A stretch of DNA of 50,626 bases from RGIG5579 sp045602025. GTDB taxonomy: Bacteria > Bacillota > Clostridia > Oscillospirales > SIG627. A program made the position numbers and the translations under genes. The notes beneath the pieces were generated by a model. The model had not been told where the DNA came from and made no database searches. It saw only the letters and a program-made list of their open reading frames with translations. The stretch lies in NCBI GenBank assembly GCA_045602025.1, contig JAZSAT010000029.1:1-50626 (forward strand), given 5' to 3'. This document shows, piece after piece, positions 14,497 to 22,508 of this stretch (position 1 is its first letter; the number at the start of each line of letters is the position of its first letter).

Positions 14497-16140
14497 TTAG
14501 CCCATAGATACAATGAGGTAGTCGCCCATATCCCTGATATAGCCTTCTTCAGGAAACTTTGGCATAGATTCAGCTTCTGTTTTACTAGGCTCGTAATAGG
14601 TATCAAAATCCGCGGGGACATATTCGCATCCGTAGTAGGAAAAGACCTTTGCCATGGATTCCTGACTACCGAAGGCCTCTGTTGCCCAATCGAGAATAGA
14701 ACTTACATTGTTTACGGGGATCTTTCTGCTTAAGGTGCTTGAGTCAAAATCATGACCTTTGAGGGCAAAATAGCCCACACAAAGCTTTTTGTAAAGCTTC
14801 CAACGGAAGCTGTCTTCCGGGACGCTTGCTTTTTCGTAGATCGAGGCATTCCCCTTGTAGGAACCTACGAAAATAACAGGCTTGTCTTGGTCAAATTCGC
14901 TTCTCAGATCGTAGCTTACCTGACGGACTACCGCTTCTTCGCTTTTGCTTCTTTGATGGTTCAATTCCAAAAATTGACCAAGGTAAGAGGCTTGATAGAA
15001 GCAAAGAAGACCGCAAAGAGTAATGGCACAAATTCTGCAAATATTTTGAACTTTATTTCCTTTTTTCGGGAAGCAGGAGATCAGCATCATGGCACAAAAG
15101 GCACAAAAAGCACCGAACACCTGACAGGTACGATAAGGGGAGTATACGCCTTGTACAAAAGATAAAATTACAAGGGACAAAAGCATGCCGAAACCGGGAA
15201 GCAAAAGGATCGCACCGTGCTTTTTGCAAGCAAAGAGCCCCATAATGATAAAGGCGATACCGCATATTACCAGGATGAGAAGGGGGAGGTAAATGACCGA
15301 ACGGAAAATGTAATGAACAAAAAAGTCATTACAAAGACCGGCGAGGATCTCTTTGATGGGCTTTTCGCCCCAAAAAATTTTTGTTGCGCCGTTGGCAACG
15401 GGCTGCAAAGAGAAAAGCACCAAAATGATCTTGTGTACGATAACGCGAAGGAGAAGTCCGATGATAAGGAGTCCCGCATAAAGAGAGCCTTGCCTTATAA
15501 TTTCCCAAAACCTCTTTTCTTTTTCTTCACCGTAGATGATCTGTAGTGCGATTACGGCAAAAACAAAGAAAATATAAACAGGAACTACAGACTCATATCC
15601 TGCGCAAAGCAGCATAAGCATAAAAGCGGATGCAATGAGGGACAAGTAACCTTTGACACCTCTTCTTTTGTGAATAAAAGAATGGATACACAAAAGGCAA
15701 AAGGAGGTGAAAAGAAAACCGCCGCAGATAATAACATTGGAGCCGGTGTATTCCCAGATCTCATTCATCAAGGGATAGGAAAGGAAAAAACAGGAGAAAA
15801 CGGTAAGTGCTCCAAGGCTGATTTTGCCACCCGAGATCCTGCGAAAGAGAATACAAAGGTTGATACAGGCGAAAACAAAGAGAAAAACGGCAAGGACATT
15901 AATGGAAAAGTGCGTCCTGTGATTTCCCTGTATAAAAGACCAAAACCAGATTCCGAATCTTCCGGCAGAAAGCATTTCGTTTCCGGAGCCTGTATAGCGG
16001 TTACCCTCGGTGTCGTCAATACTCAAAGAGGTGTTGCATGTAGCATAACCAAAGGAAATGACTGCGATCGCAAGCAGGGAAAAAACAAAAACTTTGCTTT
16101 TTATAAGCTTGCGGACATCCTCAAGGTATTCTTTGATCAT
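14497..16140 (-). CDS. GtrII-like membrane glucosyltransferase domain protein
   Basis: 547 aa with about ten hydrophobic segments and a C-terminal extracytoplasmic domain of about 150 residues. The first outer loop has acidic residues in SIDDTEGNRYTGSGNEMLSAGRFG, characteristic of the Glucos_trans_II group of O-antigen modifying transferases. In Gtr systems this protein transfers a sugar from its polyprenyl-phosphate carrier to the glycan at the outer membrane face. Its gene overlaps the gtrB-like stop by 4 bp and is the last of the nine-gene operon. The transferred sugar need not be glucose: the operon encodes a CDP-dideoxysugar pathway, so a branched dideoxysugar donor is possible. Which of the three membrane transferases in this region handles which sugar cannot be told from sequence. 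Confidence 0.75.
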   Translation of the reverse strand: MIKEYLEDVRKLIKSKVFVFSLLAIAVISFGYATCNTSLSIDDTEGNRYTGSGNEMLSAGRFGIWFWSFIQGNHRTHFSINVLAVFLFVFACINLCILFRRISGGKISLGALTVFSCFFLSYPLMNEIWEYTGSNVIICGGFLFTSFCLLCIHSFIHKRRGVKGYLSLIASAFMLMLLCAGYESVVPVYIFFVFAVIALQIIYGEEKEKRFWEIIRQGSLYAGLLIIGLLLRVIVHKIILVLFSLQPVANGATKIFWGEKPIKEILAGLCNDFFVHYIFRSVIYLPLLILVICGIAFIIMGLFACKKHGAILLLPGFGMLLSLVILSFVQGVYSPYRTCQVFGAFCAFCAMMLISCFPKKGNKVQNICRICAITLCGLLCFYQASYLGQFLELNHQRSKSEEAVVRQVSYDLRSEFDQDKPVIFVGSYKGNASIYEKASVPEDSFRWKLYKKLCVGYFALKGHDFDSSTLSRKIPVNNVSSILDWATEAFGSQESMAKVFSYYGCEYVPADFDTYYEPSKTEAESMPKFPEEGYIRDMGDYLIVSMG

Positions 16141-17090
16141 TTTTCATCCTCGAAATTCAGGCGTTTTTCTTCAATTACCAAAGGTCTGTTCATCAGTCTG
16201 GTATTAATGGAGAGAATATATTCTCCGATAAAGCCTAAAAATGCCAGCTGAATACCGCCCATAAAGAATACGGCGATGATGATCGGCGCATAACCGGGAG
16301 CAAAGCCGTACCAATTCACAAGCTTTGCAATCAAAAATCCGAGACCGGTCAAAAAGCTGAGTGCTGCAATAAAAAAGCCTGCAAATTCCGCTACTCTCAT
16401 ACCGATCTTGGTGTAGCTTGTAAAGCTGAGCATTGCCGCGTCAAAAAGACTGTAGAAATTGTTGCTGGTCTTTCCTGCGCGTCTTTTCGGTTGCTCATAT
16501 TCGATTTCTTTTCTTTCAGGCCCGAGCTCTGCTACGATTCCGCGAATGAAGGGAATGGGATCCTTCAGGTTGCGCATGGTATCCACAAAGCTCTTGTCAT
16601 AAAGACCAAAGCCTGTAAACTGCTCGATCATTTCTACGCTGCTCATTTTTTTGATGAGCTTATAGTATACACCACGCAGGAAATAAACAAGCTTGTTTTC
16701 CTGGCTTTTGGTTTTCTTTCCGATTACGATCTTATAGCCTTTTTCCCATTCCTTGACAAAAACGCTGATCAGCTCTACCGGATCCTGAAAGTCTGCGCAG
16801 ATGGTTACGGTACAGTCACCGGAGGTACTTAAAATGCCATAGTAGGGGGAATTGAACTGGCCGAAATTCTTTGCGTTAAAGATTGCTTTTACATGCTTAT
16901 CTTCATTGCAGATCTCTGCAATGATAGAACGGGTATTGTCCTTTGATTTGTTATCAATAAACAAGATCTCGTAATTATATTCGGGAAGATTTTCGGTAAA
17001 TTCTTTTTTGACCGCTTCATAGATGGGGCGGGCATTTTCTTCCTCGTTGTAGCAGGGGATCATAACAGAGATCGTCTTTTTGTTATTCAT
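16137..17090 (-). CDS. gtrB: GT2 polyprenyl-phosphate glycosyltransferase, GtrB/DPM1-like
   Basis: 317 aa. The N-terminal GT-A domain has VMIPCYNEEENARPI, the acidic FIDNKSKDNT, and the metal and nucleotide site CADFQDP. The QFTGFGLYDK and RRAGKTSNNFYSL segments are typical of the GtrB/ArnC/DPM1 group. Two C-terminal membrane segments (about 230-255 and 265-295) anchor it. The enzyme class moves a sugar from a nucleotide donor to undecaprenyl phosphate on the inner face. The gene overlaps its neighbours by 4 bp on both sides, indicating tight coupling with the yerF-like reductase and the GtrII-like transferase. The donor could be UDP-glucose, as in phage Gtr systems, or the CDP-sugar made by this operon. 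Confidence 0.85.
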   Translation of the reverse strand: MNNKKTISVMIPCYNEEENARPIYEAVKKEFTENLPEYNYEILFIDNKSKDNTRSIIAEICNEDKHVKAIFNAKNFGQFNSPYYGILSTSGDCTVTICADFQDPVELISVFVKEWEKGYKIVIGKKTKSQENKLVYFLRGVYYKLIKKMSSVEMIEQFTGFGLYDKSFVDTMRNLKDPIPFIRGIVAELGPERKEIEYEQPKRRAGKTSNNFYSLFDAAMLSFTSYTKIGMRVAEFAGFFIAALSFLTGLGFLIAKLVNWYGFAPGYAPIIIAVFFMGGIQLAFLGFIGEYILSINTRLMNRPLVIEEKRLNFEDEK

Positions 17091-18022
17091 TTGTTTGTCT
17101 CCCTAAAAGTATTTACTGTGATTTCAGCACCCTCGGCAAAATCCACTGAAGGGGTAAAACCGATGTCCTTTTCAAGGTCTGAAATATCAGCTTTTAAGAA
17201 CATAACCTGCTTGGGGGAATAGGGGACCTTGCCAAAGCCTAAAGGAAGAGCCGGGTTTATGATATCCCGAATGGTTTCAATATAGGCTTTTAAGGGTTTT
17301 GCAGTTCCGCCACCCAAAACATAGGTTTTTCCGCCAACTCCGCTTTTGGCGAGCATATAAAATGCGCGGCCGGCGTCATGGGAAAAGAGGTAATCCCATT
17401 GCTGCTCCCCTTTGGTAAGTTCGGGACATTCGCCGTTTAAGAGCTTGGTAATCAGTCCTGAGATCATGGTGGATTTGCTATCGCCGGGACCGTAAATGCT
17501 TAAAATACGCACCCAAATATGGTCTAATCCAAGCTTTTCGCATTCGATTCTTGTCATACTTCCGGCACAAAGCTTTGCAATGCCGTATCCGTTTTCGGGA
17601 AAGCATGGTGTGGACGGTGTTAAAACACCGTCTACTCTGCCGTACTCAGCCTGAGAGCCGGCTCCGATAAATACGGAGCAGCCAAGGTCCTTTGCGCTTC
17701 TTGCCGCATCAATGGAATACTGAATATTGCTGATCTGCGCGGGCATATCGTTGCGTCCGTCTCCGATGGTATGGGCCCAGGCAAAGTGATAAAAAGCATC
17801 TACCTTGTCCGGTATCAGATCCTTCAAATCAGAAAGGGATGCAAGATCGCAGAATACCTTTTGGATCTTGGGATGGTTTGGAACAGAATCCGCACGGGAG
17901 GAGTTAGGTCTGCAAACGGCGTATACAACAACACCGTTTTTTGCAAGCTCCGTGCACAGGGCTGTGCCGATGGCACCTGTCGGTCCGGTTACAACTGCTG
18001 ATTTTATATTTCTTGTAATCAT
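17087..18022 (-). CDS. NAD(P)-dependent sugar reductase, extended SDR (YerF/CDP-abequose synthase-like)
   Basis: 311 aa extended SDR. The cofactor motif TGPTGAIG is at residues 12-19, a serine lies in GAGSQAEYG (S123), and YGIAK at 146-150 gives the Tyr/Lys pair. SIYGPGD and WDYLFSHDAGRA are typical of the nucleotide-sugar epimerase/reductase family. It starts directly after the stop of the ThDP enzyme and overlaps gtrB by 4 bp. Following RfbF, RfbG, RfbH and a YerE-like enzyme, the expected missing step is reduction of the branched CDP-sugar side-chain ketone, the YerF role. If the upstream ThDP enzyme were not YerE-like, this could instead be a paratose or abequose synthase. Confidence 0.75.
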   Translation of the reverse strand: MITRNIKSAVVTGPTGAIGTALCTELAKNGVVVYAVCRPNSSRADSVPNHPKIQKVFCDLASLSDLKDLIPDKVDAFYHFAWAHTIGDGRNDMPAQISNIQYSIDAARSAKDLGCSVFIGAGSQAEYGRVDGVLTPSTPCFPENGYGIAKLCAGSMTRIECEKLGLDHIWVRILSIYGPGDSKSTMISGLITKLLNGECPELTKGEQQWDYLFSHDAGRAFYMLAKSGVGGKTYVLGGGTAKPLKAYIETIRDIINPALPLGFGKVPYSPKQVMFLKADISDLEKDIGFTPSVDFAEGAEITVNTFRETNK

Positions 18023-19855
18023 TTAATCCTCGTCAATTAACGGAACGAACATAATTTTCTTAAGCTCTTCTCTGGGAAGGAAGGGAGCCAGATCCTCCAA
18101 GGGAGGGCTGACCAAAGTTCCGTCGGGAAGACGCTTCGTGCTGCTCTTGGGTTCCCATACCTGCTTGGTATCGGTAAAGATCTCACAGAAAACGGGGCCG
18201 GGGGTTGCCAGAGCCTTGTTTACTGCTTCCTTCATCTCTTTGTTATTATGTGCAGCAAAATAAGGATATCCGAATGCACCTGCAAGCTTTTCAAATTCGG
18301 GGAAGGAAAGGTCTCCCGATTCTTCGCCGATTCCCACCTTGCAGTGATTGGAGAAGAGATTGGTCTGTGTAATACGGATGGAATGATATCCGCTGTTATT
18401 TACAAGGAAGATTTTGATGGGTAGGCGGTTTGTGAGGATGGTCTGAAGCTCCTGAAGGTTCATCATAATGGAACCGTCGCCTTCTAAGCAGATGGTTTCC
18501 TTTCTGTTACCGCCGATACAGGTGCCGATGGCAGCGGGAAGTCCGTAGCCCATACTTGCAACTGCACTGTTATTGGCAAATCTGCTGCCCTTTTGAATAT
18601 GGTAAGCCTGATGTCCTACAACGCAGCATGCACCGTTGGATACAGCGGTCAAGCTGTTTTCGGGAAGACAGCGGGAAAGGTAATCAACAAATGCATATAC
18701 ATTGGCGGTCTCTCCCTTTTCATCCTTCTGATCTTCACGGACAACAGGATATTTTTCTTTCCAGGAGCGGCAAGCGTCGAGCCATTCGGTGCCGTTAAAC
18801 ACGGTTCCTTCAAGCTTTGCATCCATTTTTTCAAGGAAATCCTTGGCATCTGCCCAAACAGGATATTCCACATGAAGAGTAGGCTTTTTCAGCTCTGCCT
18901 TGTCAATATCTACCATGATGACCTCGGCGCATCTTGCCCAGGTCTTCCAATTGTATCCTACCTGGCGGATGGAAATACGGGTTCCGACAGCGAGGATCAG
19001 GTCTGCATTCTGAATAGCCCAGTTACCGGGTCTGTCACCCATATTACCGGCTCTTCCGCAGTACAGAGGATGGTCGGTTTCGATCAGGTCAATGGCATTC
19101 CAGTAGGTCACAACGGGAATGTTCAGCTTTTTCATTACCTTTTCAAAAGCTTCAAAGCCGCCGGAAAGTCGAATACCGTAGCCTGCATGGAAAACAGGGC
19201 GTTTTGCATTTTTGATCTTTTCAATGATCTCTTCTACCGTTGCATCGCTGACAGCGGGAGGAAGAAGAGCGTCGTCTTCCTCGGGAGAATAGCCTTCCAG
19301 CTCGTCGGTTTCGATAAAGGAGCCCTGGTAGTTTACAGGAATATCCACCCAAACGGGGCCGGGTCTGCCGGTGGTGGCAAGGTGCCAGGCTTTTTCCAAT
19401 TCATAGCGGATGCGCTTGGGTTCCTCGATCATAACCGCATATTTTGTCATAGGAGTTACAGATTTTACAATGTCGTATTCCTGATCGCCCATTGCGCGAA
19501 GAGGAGTTCCGGTAAACTGCAGAGCGTAACGAGCAGTGGTGTCATAGCGAACCTGACCGCTGACAACAAACATAGGAATGGAATCGAGCCAGCCGCCCAA
19601 AACGCCGGTCAGTGCATTGGTGCCGCCGGGGCCGGTGGTCACGCAAACTGCGGCGATCTTATTATCAAGACGGGCGTAGGCTTCCGCAGCAATGGCGCAT
19701 GCCTGCTCGTGGTGATTGTAGGTAACCTTTAATTTTTCGTGGTGGCCCAGGGCATCGTTTAAGTGCATGGCACCGCCGCCGACTACCGAGAAAACATCGG
19801 TGACGCCTTTTGAAACCAAAAAGTCGGCTACATAATCTGCAAGTCTGATTTTCAT
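18023..19855 (-). CDS. ThDP-dependent acetolactate-synthase-like enzyme, candidate YerE-type two-carbon transferase
   Basis: 610 aa with the three-domain layout of ThDP enzymes. The cofactor-activating glutamate is E50 (YNHHEQACAIAAEAYAR), GPGGTNALTG at 75-84 is conserved, and the ThDP/Mg motif starts with GDGSIMMN at 459-466 and ends with NN at 486-487. The central domain (GHHxx-type GYGIRLSGG, NMGDRPGNWA, GTRIS) fits an FAD-binding fold as in acetolactate synthase. No small regulatory subunit gene is adjacent, which argues against branched amino acid synthesis. The position between RfbF/G/H genes and an extended SDR matches YerE of yersiniose biosynthesis, which adds an acetyl unit from pyruvate to C4 of a CDP-3,6-dideoxy-4-ketohexose. 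That role is inference from context. Confidence 0.78.
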   Translation of the reverse strand: MKIRLADYVADFLVSKGVTDVFSVVGGGAMHLNDALGHHEKLKVTYNHHEQACAIAAEAYARLDNKIAAVCVTTGPGGTNALTGVLGGWLDSIPMFVVSGQVRYDTTARYALQFTGTPLRAMGDQEYDIVKSVTPMTKYAVMIEEPKRIRYELEKAWHLATTGRPGPVWVDIPVNYQGSFIETDELEGYSPEEDDALLPPAVSDATVEEIIEKIKNAKRPVFHAGYGIRLSGGFEAFEKVMKKLNIPVVTYWNAIDLIETDHPLYCGRAGNMGDRPGNWAIQNADLILAVGTRISIRQVGYNWKTWARCAEVIMVDIDKAELKKPTLHVEYPVWADAKDFLEKMDAKLEGTVFNGTEWLDACRSWKEKYPVVREDQKDEKGETANVYAFVDYLSRCLPENSLTAVSNGACCVVGHQAYHIQKGSRFANNSAVASMGYGLPAAIGTCIGGNRKETICLEGDGSIMMNLQELQTILTNRLPIKIFLVNNSGYHSIRITQTNLFSNHCKVGIGEESGDLSFPEFEKLAGAFGYPYFAAHNNKEMKEAVNKALATPGPVFCEIFTDTKQVWEPKSSTKRLPDGTLVSPPLEDLAPFLPREELKKIMFVPLIDED

Positions 19856-19869
19856 AGTGTTCTCCTTTG

Positions 19870-21951
19870 TTAGTCTTTTTTGTTTTTGTCATCGACTGTT
19901 ATATGGATAGGATTTTTATTCTGAAAATAGGTATATGACGGAGTAGTTCCATCGTCAAGTCTATAAACGAACAAGTTTCCAACTTGGCCGATTTTTGTAT
20001 ACTTTTCTTCTTTTACGGAGTGAAACCATTCAATGATTTCGCGCTGGCCGATTTTTTCACCGTTTCTGAAAGTGTTTTCATGTGTTTCAAGACACTTTGG
20101 AATGTCGCACCAAACAATGATCTCCGGATTGTTTTTTTCAAGCCAATCAAGCTCTTTTTGTGCGGCTGCGTCAGAGCACACATCGTAGAACAAAACAGGA
20201 ACAGGATCGCTTAAATCATATCGTTCTGTAAGAATGTTAAATATTTTGACATGGGGGAATCCCCAAACCGTGTCGTTTTCATCGGAATTTTTCTCAATGA
20301 GCTTTGTGATCTCGTCAAACTCCAAAACATCCTGTGCAGCAAGAGTAAAGCCTGTAAATGCTTTCAACTCGGATTTTTCTGTTCGTTCAGTAATTGGATG
20401 GGTTTGTTCGGAACCCCACCAAGCATATGCGGTTGTAACCTTTTGTGTCATACACAAAAAGCAAAGAGCAAGGCATCCCAAACAGAGAGCAAGGTTTTTC
20501 GCTTGATTGATTTTGGGTAATACCAAAGAAAAAAGCATAGTGAGAAAAATGGGAACGAGAATGAACATCATTCGCGGAATTGGATATCCGCCTGAAGCCA
20601 TTGAGCTGCAGTAAAATTCTACGATGCCGGCCAAGAAAAGCGCGAGTAAGGGCTTTTCGATGGGCAGTTTTCCGGTTTTGAATTGCTTTGCAAAACACAG
20701 AACGGTAAATGAAATGATGAAAAATATTGAAAAATAATTGATTAGATTTGTGAAATCCTGAAATAGGTTAGTGCTTTTAAAAAGGTCGGTAACGGCTCCT
20801 CTGAAATCAATCGCGGACAAGAATATTGCAGCAAAAAATATAAGAGCTACAGGACCTGAGAAGTTATAGGCAGAGGCTATTTTGAAATATTGCTTCTTTC
20901 GAAATACGATAAGAGATGCGATAAAAAGAATAAGCGCCATAAAGGCAAGCAAAAACACTTTACGGTTTATCATAAGCTTAAGAATTTCTCGCACTGAATG
21001 TCCGTAAATCGACAAAAATACCGTGGTAAAGGAAAGGAATACCAGAGGGAATAAGAGCCGACTTTTTTGGATGTTTTTGTTAAGCAAATTTGAAAGCGCG
21101 CATACGAGGAGCGTGCTTTCAAAAAAGAGGGACAGCTTTGAAAAATCAAGTAATGTGTTCTTGATAAATCCAAATAAAATGGTCATCAGACCACCTTTTG
21201 CACCTGCTGCGTCGAAAAACTGCTCCAAAAATGCACCGAATGCACCGGTAGCAAAAAGAAAAATTGCGAAAATTAAAAGGGGAATCAGGATGCCAAGGAC
21301 TGTATAAAGGCAGTATGTCCAAAACTTTTTGTCTTTAACGGCTACACAGTATACAAAGAGAAAAGCAAAGCATACCAAAAGAGCGGCAGCACCGAGACTT
21401 TGCTTTAACAAAAGCATCAAAGCAAGAATAATGCCTGACCAAAATATATTTTTGTTTGCCGAAAACGTTCTTTCGCTGTTTTGTGCATCTTTTTCCAAAA
21501 AGTTTGCAACGAAAATGGCAAGCAAAATAATCAAAAAAGTTTGTGTTTGGTTATAGTCGCCTGCCAGATCATAAACGGAAGCGGTTCCTAAACATGCACC
21601 TGCAAGGCAGGATATCCATACATAACGGGGCTTGAACCACTTTGTAAGAAGCTTGTAAAGAAAAAGCATCATTACGACGCGTTGCAACAAATACCAGCCC
21701 CTGAACAGGATCAGATACCCAAAGGATAGCTTCCAAAAGGCAAAGTCGATCAGCAAATTCAGAGGGGGCAGGTAATAGTTGAAATCAAGATAAGGTATGG
21801 AACCGCGGGATAACAGCTCTGAATAATAGATTCCCCAGCCTTCCGATACCGGATAAACATTGTTAAAATACAGCAAATTGTACGCTACGATGCCTATGCA
21901 CATCAAAAGAGCGCACAAATGGTATTCTCTTTTATAAAGCTTGTTTTTCAC
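19870..21951 (-). CDS. Integral membrane glycosyltransferase-like protein (paralogue of 12470 protein)
   Basis: 693 aa with about eleven to twelve hydrophobic segments and a soluble C-terminal domain of about 180 residues. It shares with the 12470 protein an N-terminal loop, YPVSEGWGIYYSELL then PYLDFNYYLPP, a central GAFLEQFFDAAGAKGGL, and a C-terminal FYDVCSDAAAQKELDWLEKN region. The fold and acidic first loop suggest a GT-C transferase acting with a polyprenyl-phosphate sugar at the outer membrane face. The start is a GTG at 21951 preceded by GAGG. It is the fifth gene of the operon, between gtrA and the ThDP enzyme, so it probably attaches a sugar delivered by GtrA/GtrB. Confidence 0.72.
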   Translation of the reverse strand: MKNKLYKREYHLCALLMCIGIVAYNLLYFNNVYPVSEGWGIYYSELLSRGSIPYLDFNYYLPPLNLLIDFAFWKLSFGYLILFRGWYLLQRVVMMLFLYKLLTKWFKPRYVWISCLAGACLGTASVYDLAGDYNQTQTFLIILLAIFVANFLEKDAQNSERTFSANKNIFWSGIILALMLLLKQSLGAAALLVCFAFLFVYCVAVKDKKFWTYCLYTVLGILIPLLIFAIFLFATGAFGAFLEQFFDAAGAKGGLMTILFGFIKNTLLDFSKLSLFFESTLLVCALSNLLNKNIQKSRLLFPLVFLSFTTVFLSIYGHSVREILKLMINRKVFLLAFMALILFIASLIVFRKKQYFKIASAYNFSGPVALIFFAAIFLSAIDFRGAVTDLFKSTNLFQDFTNLINYFSIFFIISFTVLCFAKQFKTGKLPIEKPLLALFLAGIVEFYCSSMASGGYPIPRMMFILVPIFLTMLFSLVLPKINQAKNLALCLGCLALCFLCMTQKVTTAYAWWGSEQTHPITERTEKSELKAFTGFTLAAQDVLEFDEITKLIEKNSDENDTVWGFPHVKIFNILTERYDLSDPVPVLFYDVCSDAAAQKELDWLEKNNPEIIVWCDIPKCLETHENTFRNGEKIGQREIIEWFHSVKEEKYTKIGQVGNLFVYRLDDGTTPSYTYFQNKNPIHITVDDKNKKD

Positions 21952-22009
21952 AATAATCCTCGGTTTTGCAAAAATATATGAAAAAACCTTTTTTAAAAGA
22001 AAAATTAAA

Positions 22010-22507
22010 CTATTTTTTTGCTTTGAAGGCCCAAAATTTGTTCAGCAAAAAATTGACCGGTATGGTTATGATCAAGGACGCAAAGCTGGAAATCGCATAG
22101 ATGATACCCATGTTTGTCAGCAAAACCTTTACCACAGGGGAGATAACAAGTCCCGTTACTCCGTAGCATAAAACTGTTTTGAAATATGCTTTCAAATGAG
22201 CACCGAGCGTTTTGTTTCCGGATTTGAAAACAAAACGGTTGTTCCAAAAGTAGGAATTGGTTACGCTGATGATAAAGGCTAAAATCGATGCGATTACTGT
22301 TTTTACCGCCTTTGGTGTAGCGGTAACTCCAAAGGCGGTAAGAATGTTTATTATGCCGGGAAAATTGCTGTTTGCAAAAAGAACATAATAACAAACAATA
22401 TCGATTACATAGGAAATTGCTGTGTTGGAAACGCCCACAAGGCAAAACTTGATAAACTGAATCAAAGCTTTGCCTTTCGGGTTTTCAAAAAAGCTTTTTA
22501 TGTTCAT
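22010..22507 (-). CDS. gtrA: GtrA-family membrane protein (lipid-linked sugar flippase)
   Basis: 165 aa from the ATG at 22507, directly after the rfbH stop. A TTG at 22528 overlapping rfbH would add seven residues (MKQQTNK) and is the alternative. Four membrane segments are visible: FIKFCLVGVSNTAISYVIDI, a second near 70-90 ending NSYFWNNRFVFKS, a third in YGVTGLVISPVVKVLL, and a fourth ending in NFLLNKFWAFKAKK. The N-F-V-F/W-A-F endings are the GtrA signature. The family is thought to flip undecaprenyl-phosphate-linked sugars. The operon also has GtrB and GtrII-like genes, completing a Gtr-type module, although the three are separated here rather than contiguous. Confidence 0.88.
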   Translation of the reverse strand: MNIKSFFENPKGKALIQFIKFCLVGVSNTAISYVIDIVCYYVLFANSNFPGIINILTAFGVTATPKAVKTVIASILAFIISVTNSYFWNNRFVFKSGNKTLGAHLKAYFKTVLCYGVTGLVISPVVKVLLTNMGIIYAISSFASLIITIPVNFLLNKFWAFKAKK

Positions 22508-22508
22508 T

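Noticed and set aside
18593..19732. 379-codon open frame on the plus strand
   Set aside because: It lies entirely antisense to the well-supported ThDP enzyme, has no ribosome site or recognisable motif, and its composition mirrors the codon pattern of the real gene.
18023..19855. Call as housekeeping acetolactate synthase (ilvB)
   Set aside because: No ilvN or branched-chain amino acid genes nearby; operon neighbours are all nucleotide-sugar or glycan genes.
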